A stretch of 64,000 nucleotides of DNA. Origin: Clostridiales bacterium (GTDB taxonomy: Bacteria; Bacillota; Clostridia; Oscillospirales; Oscillospiraceae). The notes under the pieces were generated by a model, which did no database searches, was not told the DNA's origin, and saw only the letters and a list, made by a program, of their open reading frames with translations. The translations under genes were made by a program, and so were the position numbers. The first letter of the stretch is position 1, and every line of letters starts with the position of its first letter. The stretch covers positions 62,001-126,000 of the forward strand of contig JAHZBA010000001.1 in assembly GCA_019423635.1 (NCBI GenBank), in the 5' to 3' direction. This document shows, piece after piece, positions 42,844-51,967 of the stretch.

Positions 42844-45255
42844 TCAATCAATTTTGAGAATCAGCTCCAGCACCCGGCGGGCGCAGACCTCCAGATCCTT
42901 CCGGCTGACGGCCCCCAGCGCCATGGCCTCCCGCACCCGCTCCGGGTAGCCGTTGGCCATTTTCAGGTCATTGCCCGCCAGAATCTCCTTGTACTGCTCC
43001 CCGCGGGTCCACCAATCCGACATCACCATGCCGGTATATCCCCATTCCTCCCGCAGAATATCCGTCAGCAGTTCCCGGCTCTCGGAGGCCCGGCGGCCGT
43101 TGATGACGTTGTAGGAGCTCATGATGGCCCAGGGCTCCGCCTCCCGGACGATGATCTCAAAGGGGCGCAGATAGATTTCCCGGAGCGCCCGCTGGGACAG
43201 GCGGGAATCGCTGTATTTCCGGTTAGTCTCCTTGTTGTTGCAGGCAAAGTGCTTGACCGTGGCGGCGATATGCAGGGACTGAATTCCCCGCACCATGGCG
43301 CCCGCCAGCCTGCCGGAGAGCAGGGGGTCCTCGGAGTAGTACTCAAAATTCCTGCCGCAGAGGGGATTTCGATGAATGTTGACCGCCGGCGCCAGCCAGA
43401 CGGAGATATTGTTCTCCTTGACCTCCGCCGCGGCGGCAGCGCCCACCTGTTCCACCAGTTCCTGGTCCCAGGTGGCGGCCAGCAGTGTGGCGCAGGGCCA
43501 GGCGGTGGTACACACTCCCGCCTCCGGCTGAATCCGCAAGCCGGCCGGGCCGTCGGCGGTGGTGAGGTTGGGTACGCCGTACTCCGGGAGGTTGCCCAGC
43601 CCAAAGGTGTTGGATACGCCCACGTTGGGCTGGCCGCCCAGCAGGTGAATCAGGTTGCTGTCGCTGAGCTGGGCCATAAATTCGTCCAGCGTCAGCTTTC
43701 CCTCCGCCACGGCGGAAAGGGGCTGTGCGCCCTCGGCAAAGGGATGGGTCAATTGCCAGCGCTCCCGGCCCGGCTCGGCGGGAGCCACCGCCTCGACGCT
43801 GCCCCCGTGGATCGGTTGGAGCAGATTGGCGTCCGTGTCCACCGCCGGGGCGGCGGGCAGCTTTTCCCAGCACCCGTCCGCCAGCAGCCGTTTTGCCAGA
43901 TGAGAGGGAGCCAGGCTGTCGCTTACGGTGCGGACGATCTCGGTTTCAGCCTGGTCCCAGCCCCAGTCCAGCTCTGCCGCGTCCCGCACGGATGTCCCCA
44001 CGTACAGTGTGTAACGGCCCTTCTCCAATACCCAGGCGGAGGAGGCGATTTTGCCCAGATCGTCAAAGCTGGCCATGTCCGAGATGGCGAAAGACAGCTC
44101 GATCATCTCGCTCTCTCCGGGCTCCAGCAGCCTCGTCTTTTGGAAGGCCACCAGAATGCGTTTGGGCTTCTGGAGCAGCCCCCAGGGGGCGCGGTAATAG
44201 AGCTGGACCACTTCTTTTCCTGCCCGCGTTCCGGTATTGCTTACCCGGACGGACACGTTCACCCGGCCATTTTCCGCCCCGGCGCTGACGGTCTCCAGCC
44301 GGAAGGTGGTATAGGACAGGCCGTAGCCAAAGGGATAGCAGACCCGTTCCGACGCTCCCGGGAGCGTCTCAAAGTACCGGTAGCCCACATAGACGTCCTC
44401 GGTGTATTCCACATACTGGGGGGAGTCGTGAAAATGCGCGGTGGAGGGATAGTCCGTCAGGTCCCGGGCGAAGGTGTCGGGCAGCTTGCCGCAGGGGTTG
44501 GCCCTGCCGGTGAGCAGGGCGGCAATGGCCGCGCCTCCCTCCATGCCTCCCTGATAGGCCAGCAGGACGGAAGAAATCCGGTCGTCCTCCCAAAACCAGG
44601 AGACGTCCATCACTCCGCCCACGTTTAGCACCAGAACCACATGGGAAAAGGCGGCGCAGACCTGTTCCACCATCCGCCGCTCGGCGTCGGTTAGGTAGAA
44701 ATCCCCCTTGGGGAAAATGGACATTGCTTTTTGGGGCATCGCCAGCTCATCCGGCCAGGGATAGTCCGGCTCCTGGTACAAGACCGGCTGACGGTCCCAG
44801 CCCTCTCCGGAGAAGCGGCTGAGGACGATGACGGCCACATCCGCGTGTTTGGCTGCCTCGTTCGCCAGATTTTGAGGCAGTTCCGGCTCGGCCATCAGGC
44901 CGGGGACGTCTCCAGCTGCATAGCGCCGCGCAACATAGTCTCGGTAAAAATCGGACAGAGGCTCAAAGAGGGACACGCCCTCTCCTTTCAGGCCGTCATA
45001 CACATTTTGGGTATAGGCCACGGTCACATCTCCGCTGCCGCCGCCGCCCTTCACATAGTCGAAGCTGCCCTTTCCGAACAGGGCCGCCCGGCAGCCGGAG
45101 GCCAGGGGAAGCAGGTTCCCCCGGTTTTTCAGCAGCACCATCCCCTCCTGTGCCGCCTGCCTGGACAGGGCGATGTGTTCCGGACTGGCGGTTACCCGGC
45201 GGTTTCTGTCCAGGGGGAGGTTTGGCTGATACCGGGCGCGAATCCATTTTTCCAT
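42844..45255 (-). CDS. GH3 beta-glucosidase with reversed domain order
   Basis: An 803-residue protein without a signal peptide. Residues ~25-270 are the GH3 C-terminal sandwich domain (SRQAAQEGMVLLKNRGNLLPL), ~290-370 a fibronectin-III-like domain (VSNTGTRAGKEVVQLYYRAP), and ~490-800 the catalytic TIM barrel (HIAATVKHFACNNKETNRKY, then GMVMSDWWTRG with nucleophile Asp745). This is the opposite of ordinary GH3 order and matches the permuted rumen and gut beta-glucosidases I recall, such as that of Ruminococcus albus. It would release glucose from cello- or laminari-oligomers inside the cell. A terminator separates it from the upstream permease gene. Confidence 0.9.
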   Translation of the reverse strand: MEKWIRARYQPNLPLDRNRRVTASPEHIALSRQAAQEGMVLLKNRGNLLPLASGCRAALFGKGSFDYVKGGGGSGDVTVAYTQNVYDGLKGEGVSLFEPLSDFYRDYVARRYAAGDVPGLMAEPELPQNLANEAAKHADVAVIVLSRFSGEGWDRQPVLYQEPDYPWPDELAMPQKAMSIFPKGDFYLTDAERRMVEQVCAAFSHVVLVLNVGGVMDVSWFWEDDRISSVLLAYQGGMEGGAAIAALLTGRANPCGKLPDTFARDLTDYPSTAHFHDSPQYVEYTEDVYVGYRYFETLPGASERVCYPFGYGLSYTTFRLETVSAGAENGRVNVSVRVSNTGTRAGKEVVQLYYRAPWGLLQKPKRILVAFQKTRLLEPGESEMIELSFAISDMASFDDLGKIASSAWVLEKGRYTLYVGTSVRDAAELDWGWDQAETEIVRTVSDSLAPSHLAKRLLADGCWEKLPAAPAVDTDANLLQPIHGGSVEAVAPAEPGRERWQLTHPFAEGAQPLSAVAEGKLTLDEFMAQLSDSNLIHLLGGQPNVGVSNTFGLGNLPEYGVPNLTTADGPAGLRIQPEAGVCTTAWPCATLLAATWDQELVEQVGAAAAAEVKENNISVWLAPAVNIHRNPLCGRNFEYYSEDPLLSGRLAGAMVRGIQSLHIAATVKHFACNNKETNRKYSDSRLSQRALREIYLRPFEIIVREAEPWAIMSSYNVINGRRASESRELLTDILREEWGYTGMVMSDWWTRGEQYKEILAGNDLKMANGYPERVREAMALGAVSRKDLEVCARRVLELILKID

Positions 45256-45294
45256 AAAGATCTCCTTTTAAAATGCCGCCGCCGGCAGATAGGC

Positions 45295-45329
45295 AAAAGC
45301 GCTGCCCGAGCAGGCCGGGCAGCGCTTTT
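45295..45329 (-). terminator. Terminator between sugar permease and GH3 genes
   Basis: A 13-bp exact stem: AAAAGCGCTGCCC and GGGCAGCGCTTTT with a 9-nt loop. It ends the binding-protein/permease unit. Confidence 0.8.
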
Positions 45330-45340
45330 AAGAGCAATCG

Positions 45341-46183
45341 TTACTCTTTCACACCGCCAAGGGTGACGCCTTCCACAATAAACTTGGACAGCAGCAGGTA
45401 AATGATAATGATGGGCACGATGGCAATGGTGATCATCATATAGATCTTGCCCATGTCGAAATTCATATAATCCGCGCCCCGGAGGGTGGCGATCATAATG
45501 GGAAGGGTCTGCTTATTCTTGGAGGAGATGACTAGAGCGGGGATGAAGTAGTTGTTCCAGGACCCCACGAAGGTGAAGATGGCCTGCACCGCGATGGCCG
45601 GCTTCATAATGGGCAGCACGATGCGGTTGAAGGTGCCGAACTCCTGGGACCCGTCGATCCGCGCCGCCTCAATCAGATCCTTGGGAAGGGAGGACTGCAT
45701 ATAGCTGTGCATGAAGTAGAACACGGCGGGCGAGGCGATGGAGGGGATAATCAGAGGCAGCAGGGAGTCATTCATTCCCATGTTGGTAATCAGGCGGAGG
45801 AAGCCCAGGGCCGTCACCTGAGTGGGCATGACCAGGATGGCCATGATGAAGGTAAAGGCCGCGTGCTTCAGCTTGAAGTCATAGGCGTAGATGCCGTAGG
45901 CCGTCAGGGCGGAGAAGTAGGTCACAATGGCGGCGCAGCAGCCGGAGACGATCAGGCTGTTCTGGATGCCCTTCAGGATGGGAATGGCCGGGTCGTTGAT
46001 GACGCTTTTGAAGTTCTCCACAAGGCTGGACCCCGGCAGGGCGGAGAAGCCCAGCTGGAGCTGCGCGTGGGAGCGGGTGGCGTTGACGATCAGGATGTAG
46101 AAGAAGAACAGACACAAAAAGGCCAGGATAATCAGCACCACATGGGCCAGGACGGTCCGCCCGTTAGATCTTTTGCTCTCCAT
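45341..46183 (-). CDS. Carbohydrate ABC transporter permease (MalG/LacG type)
   Basis: A 280-residue membrane protein with six hydrophobic segments. The cytoplasmic coupling motif EAARIDGSQEFGTFNRIVLPIMKPA is the MalG-type EAA loop. The N-terminal leader is short and the C-terminus ends SKFIVEGVTLGGVKE, the usual MalG tail. It overlaps the previous permease by one base. With the MalF-type subunit and binding protein it imports an oligosaccharide, here probably a beta-glucan oligomer. Confidence 0.93.
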   Translation of the reverse strand: MESKRSNGRTVLAHVVLIILAFLCLFFFYILIVNATRSHAQLQLGFSALPGSSLVENFKSVINDPAIPILKGIQNSLIVSGCCAAIVTYFSALTAYGIYAYDFKLKHAAFTFIMAILVMPTQVTALGFLRLITNMGMNDSLLPLIIPSIASPAVFYFMHSYMQSSLPKDLIEAARIDGSQEFGTFNRIVLPIMKPAIAVQAIFTFVGSWNNYFIPALVISSKNKQTLPIMIATLRGADYMNFDMGKIYMMITIAIVPIIIIYLLLSKFIVEGVTLGGVKE

Positions 46184-47139
46184 TATGCCTTGCCTCCCTT
46201 CCTGGCTCGCTTGGCCGCGGATTTGGAACCATCCGGGTCGCTGTCGGTGTTCATCTTAAAGACCATCCAGCAGAGAATGGCGCTGATGATAAAGAGGAAG
46301 ACGGACAGGGCGCCGGCGATGCCGTAGTTCTTGGCCTGCAGGTGTTTGTTCAGGTACATAATCAGGGTCATGGTGGTGCGATCGGGGGCACCCTTGCCGG
46401 CGGTCAGAATCTGAGGAACATCGAACATCTGGAGGCCGCCGATGAGGGAGGTGATCAGAGTGTAGGTCAGCAAAGGCTTGATCTGAGGCAGGGTAATCTG
46501 AAAGAACTTTTGCGCGTGGGTGCAGCCGTCCAGCTCCGCCGCCTCAAAGATGGAGGGGTTGATGCCCATGATGGCCGCCATCAGCATGATAGTGGTGTTG
46601 CCGAACCACATGAGGAAGTTCATCAGCCCCACCAGGGTGCGGGCGCCCAGAGTGGACTCCATGAACCGGATGGCCTCTCCAATCACGCCCATGCGCAGCA
46701 GGATGCTGTTGATGGGCCCGGCGTTGGAGAACAGGGCGAAGAACAGCATGGCGAAGGCGGAGGCCATAATCAGGTTGGGCAGATAGATGACCACCTTGAA
46801 GAACTGCTTGCCCCGGATTTTCAGCCGGGCGTCGGTGAACCAGGACGCCAGCACCAGAGAGATGATGATCTGGGGCACAAAGCCCAGCACCCACATCACA
46901 AAGGTGTTCCAGGCGTACTTGGGCAGGTCGGAGGAGAGCAAGGATATGTAGTTGGACAGCCCCGTCCAGTTGGGCCCCACTGTTTTCAGGCCGAAGGCGT
47001 AGTACTCATAGAAGCTGTTCCGGATGGTGTCCGCCAGCGGGATCAGGGAAAAGATGGCGTAGGACAGGAAGAAGGGCAGGATGAAGATATAGCCCCACTT
47101 GGCGTAGCTGACGCTCTTGATTTTATTCTGGTTTTCCAC
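46183..47139 (-). CDS. Carbohydrate ABC transporter permease (MalF/LacF type)
   Basis: A 318-residue permease with six to seven hydrophobic segments. The coupling loop reads EAAELDGCTHAQKFFQITLPQIKP, the MalF-type EAA motif. A charged C-terminal tail (GSKSAAKRARKGGKA) extends into the cytoplasm. It sits 25 bp after the binding protein gene and overlaps the MalG-type gene by one base. Confidence 0.93.
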   Translation of the reverse strand: MENQNKIKSVSYAKWGYIFILPFFLSYAIFSLIPLADTIRNSFYEYYAFGLKTVGPNWTGLSNYISLLSSDLPKYAWNTFVMWVLGFVPQIIISLVLASWFTDARLKIRGKQFFKVVIYLPNLIMASAFAMLFFALFSNAGPINSILLRMGVIGEAIRFMESTLGARTLVGLMNFLMWFGNTTIMLMAAIMGINPSIFEAAELDGCTHAQKFFQITLPQIKPLLTYTLITSLIGGLQMFDVPQILTAGKGAPDRTTMTLIMYLNKHLQAKNYGIAGALSVFLFIISAILCWMVFKMNTDSDPDGSKSAAKRARKGGKA

Positions 47140-47164
47140 AAAAAGTCCCCCTTTCTCTCATCTT

Positions 47165-48547
47165 TTATGGCCACTCCACGCCGCCGCCTACCAGCCAGGG
47201 GTAGCGCTCGGTGATGGACATCTCAAAGTTGGCCTTGGCCTTGTCCAGGCTGATTTTTCCGTTGAAGTAGTCGCCGAAGGTGTTTTGGAACTCCTCCACG
47301 CAGCCCTGGTCGTAGGAGGAGATGTTGGACAGGTCCACCGTGGCCGCCACGTCGGACAGCACGCCGATGTAGTTCTGCCCGCCCAGCAGGTCGATGCCGA
47401 AGTCGGGGGACTGGGCCAGCTCCTCCATCAGGGGCTGGTCGTTGCTCATCTCGCCGTAGTTCATGGCCAGGGTGCGCAGCAGGTCCCGGTCGGCGGTCAT
47501 GGTCAGCATGATATCCCTGACCTGAGAGGCGTTGTCGGTGCCGTTGGCGGCCACCAACCAGGTGCCGCCCCAGAAAAAGCTCTGGGGACTGGGGCAGACG
47601 GCCCAGTCCTGGGCGGCGGCGGTGTCCTTCACGTTGGGGGCGATGCACACGTCCAGACCCCAGGCGGGCAGGAAGAAGCAGAACACTTTGGAGTCGGGGC
47701 CCATGTCCTTGTTCCACTCGTCGTTCCACTGGCCCGGCACGTTGTGACTGACGCCGCTCTCAATGTCCTCCATGGAGCGCTCCACCCAGTTCATCATGTT
47801 GGGGTCCACCACCACGGTCTTGTCGTTCTTTACCCAGGGGGCGGAGACGTTGTTGGAGTACACCCGGGCGGTGTCGGCCCGGCCGGAGTACATATAGTAG
47901 CCGGCGGCTTTCATCTGCTGGGCGGTCTCGTAGAATTTATCCCAGTCGGCCACGGCTGCGCCCACGACCTCCGGGTCGTCGGTGCCCAGGACGGCCTGGG
48001 CGATGGAGCGGCGGTAGACCAGCATACCGGGGGTGGCCTGGTAGCTCAGGCCCCGGATTTCCCCGTCGGAGCCGGTCATGGCCTCCAGGGTGTAGCGGTA
48101 CTGGTTGGCGATGTCAGCGTCGGTGATTCCCAGCTGGGAGATGGGCAGGGCCACATTGACCTCGGGGTCCACGTACTTCAGGGCGTAGTCGGCCTCCACC
48201 AGAAACATGTCCACCCGCTCGTCGGCGGCCGCCCTGCCCTGCTTGAGCAGCGCCTCATCCAGCTTCTGCTGATAGACGCCGTCCTGGGTGGGGTTGACGA
48301 TCCAGTGGACCTCGGTGCCGTCCTTCAGATAGGCGATGGACTTGTCGTTGGACAGGCGCTCCACTTCGGGGTAGTTCTCGTTGAACTTGCCCTGGAACTC
48401 CTCGTTCCACACGTAGATGTTCAGGACCTTGCCGCCGTCGCTGGCCTGCACGCCATCAAGCAGGCCGCTGCCGCCGCCTCCGCAGCCGCTGAGCAGCGTC
48501 AGGACCAGACCGGCCGCCAAGGCGAGACTACCCAGTCTCTTTTTCAT
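47165..48547 (-). CDS. Sugar-binding lipoprotein of carbohydrate ABC importer
   Basis: A 460-residue lipoprotein: signal ending LVLTLLSGC with a glycine-rich linker. The mature region follows the family 1 solute-binding fold (GGKVLNIYVWNEEFQGKFNENYPE, KVFCFFLPAWGLD, and a C-terminal YFNGKISLDKAKANFEMSI). Many tryptophan and tyrosine residues suit sugar stacking. It is first in the importer unit and lies beside a divergent AraC regulator. The ligand is likely a beta-gluco-oligosaccharide, by context. Confidence 0.9.
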   Translation of the reverse strand: MKKRLGSLALAAGLVLTLLSGCGGGGSGLLDGVQASDGGKVLNIYVWNEEFQGKFNENYPEVERLSNDKSIAYLKDGTEVHWIVNPTQDGVYQQKLDEALLKQGRAAADERVDMFLVEADYALKYVDPEVNVALPISQLGITDADIANQYRYTLEAMTGSDGEIRGLSYQATPGMLVYRRSIAQAVLGTDDPEVVGAAVADWDKFYETAQQMKAAGYYMYSGRADTARVYSNNVSAPWVKNDKTVVVDPNMMNWVERSMEDIESGVSHNVPGQWNDEWNKDMGPDSKVFCFFLPAWGLDVCIAPNVKDTAAAQDWAVCPSPQSFFWGGTWLVAANGTDNASQVRDIMLTMTADRDLLRTLAMNYGEMSNDQPLMEELAQSPDFGIDLLGGQNYIGVLSDVAATVDLSNISSYDQGCVEEFQNTFGDYFNGKISLDKAKANFEMSITERYPWLVGGGVEWP

Positions 48548-48612
48548 CTTGTTTCCCTCCTGTTTCCATTTTTATATGGCCCCCCGGCCATGGTTCCAAT
48601 CGGATTAACCCC

Positions 48613-48618
48613 ATTATA
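48613..48618 (-). promoter_or_regulatory. Probable -10 of the sugar importer unit
   Basis: TATAAT on the minus strand, 66-71 bp before the binding protein start, with no good -35, as in AraC-activated promoters. Confidence 0.45.
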
Positions 48619-48681
48619 GAGGTGGAGCAGACTGCCGTATACAAAAATCACCATACAAATATCAAATTCATGACTGATTTT

Positions 48682-48715
48682 GGAGGCTGTCACAATTTTC
48701 CATTCAACAGCCTCC
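48682..48715. promoter_or_regulatory. Inverted repeat between divergent importer and AraC genes
   Basis: GGAGGCTGT (48682-48690) and ACAGCCTCC (48707-48715) are exact 9-bp arms with a 16-bp spacer. No T run on either side. It lies upstream of both promoters and is a good candidate site for the adjacent AraC protein. Confidence 0.5.
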
Positions 48716-48736
48716 TGAAAAATATCACGCCGCCTC

Positions 48737-48765
48737 TTGATGGAATACCAGATTCATGATATATT
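48737..48765 (+). promoter_or_regulatory. Promoter of the AraC regulator
   Basis: TTGATG (48737-48742), a 17-bp spacer and TATATT (48760-48765), about 30 bp before the start codon. Confidence 0.6.
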
Positions 48766-48794
48766 TCTAAGAAAAGATGAAGGGGGATGTTTCC

Positions 48795-49556
48795 ATGGAC
48801 AGGCGGCAGGACTGGCAGCCCGTTCTTCCGGAGGAGGAGATTACCAGCCACCGGGAGCCGGGAGAGGAATTTCTCTTTTACCGCGCGGTGGCGGCGGGAA
48901 TGATCGATGCGGTCCAGGACAATTGCAGCCGGGGCGCCTTCGAGAATATGGAGGGCGCGGGCGTCCTCTCCAGCAATCCGGTCACCAACCTGCGCTACCA
49001 CTTTGTGGTCACTGCCGCCATGATTACCCGCTTCTGTACGGAGGGCGGCATGCCCATGGAGGAGGCCTTCCGTCTCAGCGATGAGTATATCCGAAGGATG
49101 GACTGCTGCAACAACATCGCCGGGATCGTGTATGTCCATGACCAGATGTCCCTGGACTTTGCCTGCCGGATGCGGCGTCTGCGGAAGAATATTGCCTCCT
49201 CCAAGCAGGTAGCGGACGCCATCGACTATATCTATATCCACATCATGGACCGAATCACCGTGGGCGAGCTGGCGGAGGCGGTCAGCGTCTCTCCCGCCCA
49301 TCTGTCCCGCATCTTCAAGCAGGAGACGGGCATCTCCGTCAGCGAGTACATCCGCCAGCGCAAGATCGACATGGCGAAGAACCTCCTCCGGTTCAGCAAT
49401 TACGACTTCGCGGAGATCGCCTCCATGCTGTCCTATTCCTCTCAGAGCCACTTCATCCAGCACTTCCGCACCCAGGTGGGGATGACTCCCAAGACCTACC
49501 GGAGGCAGAACTACCTGAATAACTGGAACGTCAACCGGGAGCCAGAGACTACATAG
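48795..49556 (+). CDS. AraC family regulator of the beta-glucan locus
   Basis: I start at ATG 48795 (AGGGGG eight bases upstream), 253 residues. The N-terminal ~150 residues are all-helical and lack the common cupin fold (FLFYRAVAAGMIDAVQDNCS), similar to helical sensor domains of YesN-like or other clostridial AraC proteins. The C-terminal double HTH reads ITVGELAEAVSVSPAHLSRI and DFAEIASMLSYSSQSHFIQH. Its location between importer and phosphorylase genes makes it the likely activator of both. Its 3' end overlaps the convergent GH94 gene by 8 bp. Confidence 0.9.
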   Translation: MDRRQDWQPVLPEEEITSHREPGEEFLFYRAVAAGMIDAVQDNCSRGAFENMEGAGVLSSNPVTNLRYHFVVTAAMITRFCTEGGMPMEEAFRLSDEYIRRMDCCNNIAGIVYVHDQMSLDFACRMRRLRKNIASSKQVADAIDYIYIHIMDRITVGELAEAVSVSPAHLSRIFKQETGISVSEYIRQRKIDMAKNLLRFSNYDFAEIASMLSYSSQSHFIQHFRTQVGMTPKTYRRQNYLNNWNVNREPETT

Positions 49557-51954
49557 TCAGGATAATCTCGGTTACGTCGGTGAGCAGTTCCTCCGGCACA
49601 TAATTTCCGGATAATTCCTTTCCGTTGACCGTGAGCTTGGCACAGCCGGTTTCGTTCCCCTGGGGATTTTCAATTTGAATATGAAGCTGCTTTCCCCGAA
49701 ATTCCTTCCGGATCTCCAGCGCCTTCCACTCCCTCGGGATGGAGGGTGCTATTTTGATGCCGCCCAGGTCGGGCCGCATTCCCAGGATGCCCTCGACGCA
49801 GCCCACCATGACCGTGGAGGCCGTGCCGGTAAGCCAATGGACATGAGAGCGGCCCGCGTGGGGGCTGGCCTTCCCCTCAGTGAACTGGCCGTAGCAGTAG
49901 GGCTCGATCTTGCGGACCTCCGCCCGGTCGTTCTGCATGGAGGGCGCGTTCTCCCGGAAGTAGGCAAAGGCCCGGTCCCCGTGGCCCAGAAGGGCCTCCG
50001 CCAGAATCAGCCAGCCCTGGGACTGGGAGAAGACCCCGGCGTTTTCCTTGACGCCCGCGTTGTAGATCACCGCCAGGGCCCCGTCAAAGGCGTGGGCATG
50101 GTAGGGCGGGTCCATCAAAATCGCACCGTATTCGGTATTCAACCGGTTGTAGACGTTTTCCATGGCCAGTTCCGATTCCTTCTGACTGGCCAGGCCGCTG
50201 ATGACCGCCCAGCTCTGGGGATTCAGCCAGAGGTTGGCCTCCGGGTCGCTGTGGTGTCCGATGACTTCCCCGGTTTCCGTAAAGCCCCGGATAAAGCGGT
50301 CCCCGTCCCAGCAGAGGTCGTTCAGCAGCGTTCGCAGCTTCTCCTGCTCCAGCTCCAGCCAGGCAAGGTACGCCTCGTCCTTCTCCCAGGCCGCGAACTG
50401 GCGCAGGATGGTAAAGGCGTAATAGAATTGGAAGGCCACAAAGGAGGATTCTCCGTTCGCCCCCAGCCGCAGGCAGTCGTTCCAGTCGGCGTGAAGCCCG
50501 GCGGGCATCCCGTGGGGGCCAAGATGGTTTATGGAGAAGTCCAGCGCCCGCTTCAAATGCTCATAGACGGAGCCCTGATCACGGTTGGCGAAGGGGATCA
50601 CCTCGTCCAAAAACGCGGTGTTTCCGGTTTCGGCGATATACTTGTAGACAGTGGGGAAGAGCCACAGGGCGTCGTCGGCCCGATAGGCGGGATGCCCGGT
50701 TTCCCGCACGTAAGACTCGTCCTCCGGCGTGTCCTCGTGGCCGGGGGTGTGGGTGAATTTCACCAGGGGCAGACCGCCGCCGTGGTCCACCTGGGCCGAG
50801 AGCATAAAGCGGAGCTTTTCCGCCGCCGCCTCCGGCTCCAGGTGGATGATCCCCTGAATGTCCTGGACGGTATCCCGGTAGCCGTAGCCGTTGCGGAGAC
50901 CGCAGTAAATAAAGGAGGCCGCCCGGGACCAGGTGAAGGTGATGAAGCTGTTATAGGCGTTCCAGGTGTTGATCATCGTGTCAAATTCCGGACAGGGGGT
51001 CTTGACCTGGAACCGGGAGAGCTTGCCGTGCCAGAACCGTTTCAGGGCCTCCAGCTCCCGCCGGCAGACCGCCGCCGTGTCCTGGTAGCCTTCCAGAAGG
51101 GCGGCGCTTTCCGCCTCTGCCCTTTCTCCCAGCAAAAAGGCGATCACCGCCGTCTCTCCCGGCGCCAGCGCCACTACCGTCGAGAGGGCCCCGCAGCTGT
51201 TGCCGTTGTAGCCCAGCTGGTTCCACAAATTTCCCCGCTCCACGCCGATGGGATTCCCGTAGCCCCGATAGGGTCCCAGGAATTCCGCCCTGTCGCCGCA
51301 GTAAGAGGAGACCGCCCCTCCGGCCAGGCCGAAAAAGCGCTCAATCACCGCCTTGGCGTCCACCTCGCTTTCCGCGGCGTCCAGATTGCCGTGGATCTGC
51401 TGGCGGACGCGGCTGCCGCTGAACAGCGTCCGGGTGACAAACTGGGAGTATTGCAGATTCACCTGATCCTGCTCGTAGTTGCCGTGGCTGGTGAATTCGG
51501 CGTAGCCGGTGAGGGTCAGCGTCCGGGGGCGGTCTGAGTCGTTGCGCACCGTCAGCCGCCAGACCTCGTGGGTTCCATCCAGGGGCACGTAGTACGCCGC
51601 CTCACTGTGGATGCCGCTGTAATCCGCCGCCATGACCGTGTAGCCCGTTCCGTGGCGGCACTCGCTTTTGTACGCATCCAGGCTTTTTCCCACCGGCTGC
51701 CAGGAGGCAGACCAGAAGTCTCCCGTCTCATTGTCCCGGAGGTAGATGTACCGCCCCGGCTGATCGAACTGGTTGAACACATACCGCAGAATCCGCCCAT
51801 TGGCCCCGGACCTCACAAAACTGTAGCCTCCGGCGTTGTTGGAGATCAGGGCCCCATATTCCGGGGAGCCCAGATAGTTGGCCCAGGGGGCCGGGGTGTC
51901 GGGCCGGGTAATGACATATTCCCTGGCCTGGTCGTCGAAATATCCGTACTGCAT
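49549..51954 (-). CDS. GH94 phosphorylase, cellobiose phosphorylase-like
   Basis: An 801-residue cytosolic enzyme. The N-terminal segment YGYFDDQAREYVITRPDTPAPW and YLGSPEYGALISNNAGGYSF is the opening of cellobiose phosphorylases, and the length (~810 in that group) fits. The general acid aspartate lies in GLHADWNDCLRLG, about residue 490; the phosphate site is expected in HYHAHAFDGAL-like and GRSHVHWLTGTAS. It would split cellobiose with phosphate into glucose-1-phosphate and glucose. It follows the second GH94 gene by 13 bp. Another beta-linked disaccharide is possible. Confidence 0.88.
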   Translation of the reverse strand: MQYGYFDDQAREYVITRPDTPAPWANYLGSPEYGALISNNAGGYSFVRSGANGRILRYVFNQFDQPGRYIYLRDNETGDFWSASWQPVGKSLDAYKSECRHGTGYTVMAADYSGIHSEAAYYVPLDGTHEVWRLTVRNDSDRPRTLTLTGYAEFTSHGNYEQDQVNLQYSQFVTRTLFSGSRVRQQIHGNLDAAESEVDAKAVIERFFGLAGGAVSSYCGDRAEFLGPYRGYGNPIGVERGNLWNQLGYNGNSCGALSTVVALAPGETAVIAFLLGERAEAESAALLEGYQDTAAVCRRELEALKRFWHGKLSRFQVKTPCPEFDTMINTWNAYNSFITFTWSRAASFIYCGLRNGYGYRDTVQDIQGIIHLEPEAAAEKLRFMLSAQVDHGGGLPLVKFTHTPGHEDTPEDESYVRETGHPAYRADDALWLFPTVYKYIAETGNTAFLDEVIPFANRDQGSVYEHLKRALDFSINHLGPHGMPAGLHADWNDCLRLGANGESSFVAFQFYYAFTILRQFAAWEKDEAYLAWLELEQEKLRTLLNDLCWDGDRFIRGFTETGEVIGHHSDPEANLWLNPQSWAVISGLASQKESELAMENVYNRLNTEYGAILMDPPYHAHAFDGALAVIYNAGVKENAGVFSQSQGWLILAEALLGHGDRAFAYFRENAPSMQNDRAEVRKIEPYCYGQFTEGKASPHAGRSHVHWLTGTASTVMVGCVEGILGMRPDLGGIKIAPSIPREWKALEIRKEFRGKQLHIQIENPQGNETGCAKLTVNGKELSGNYVPEELLTDVTEIILTM

Positions 51955-51967
51955 TTCACATTTCTCC

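Noticed and set aside
47117..48619. 500-codon plus-strand frame opposite the sugar-binding protein
   Set aside because: Val/Gly/His repeats and no start signal; the minus-strand lipoprotein is clear.
49675..51537. 620-codon plus-strand frame opposite the GH94 gene
   Set aside because: Antisense shadow; no recognisable domain and overlap with a full GH94 enzyme.
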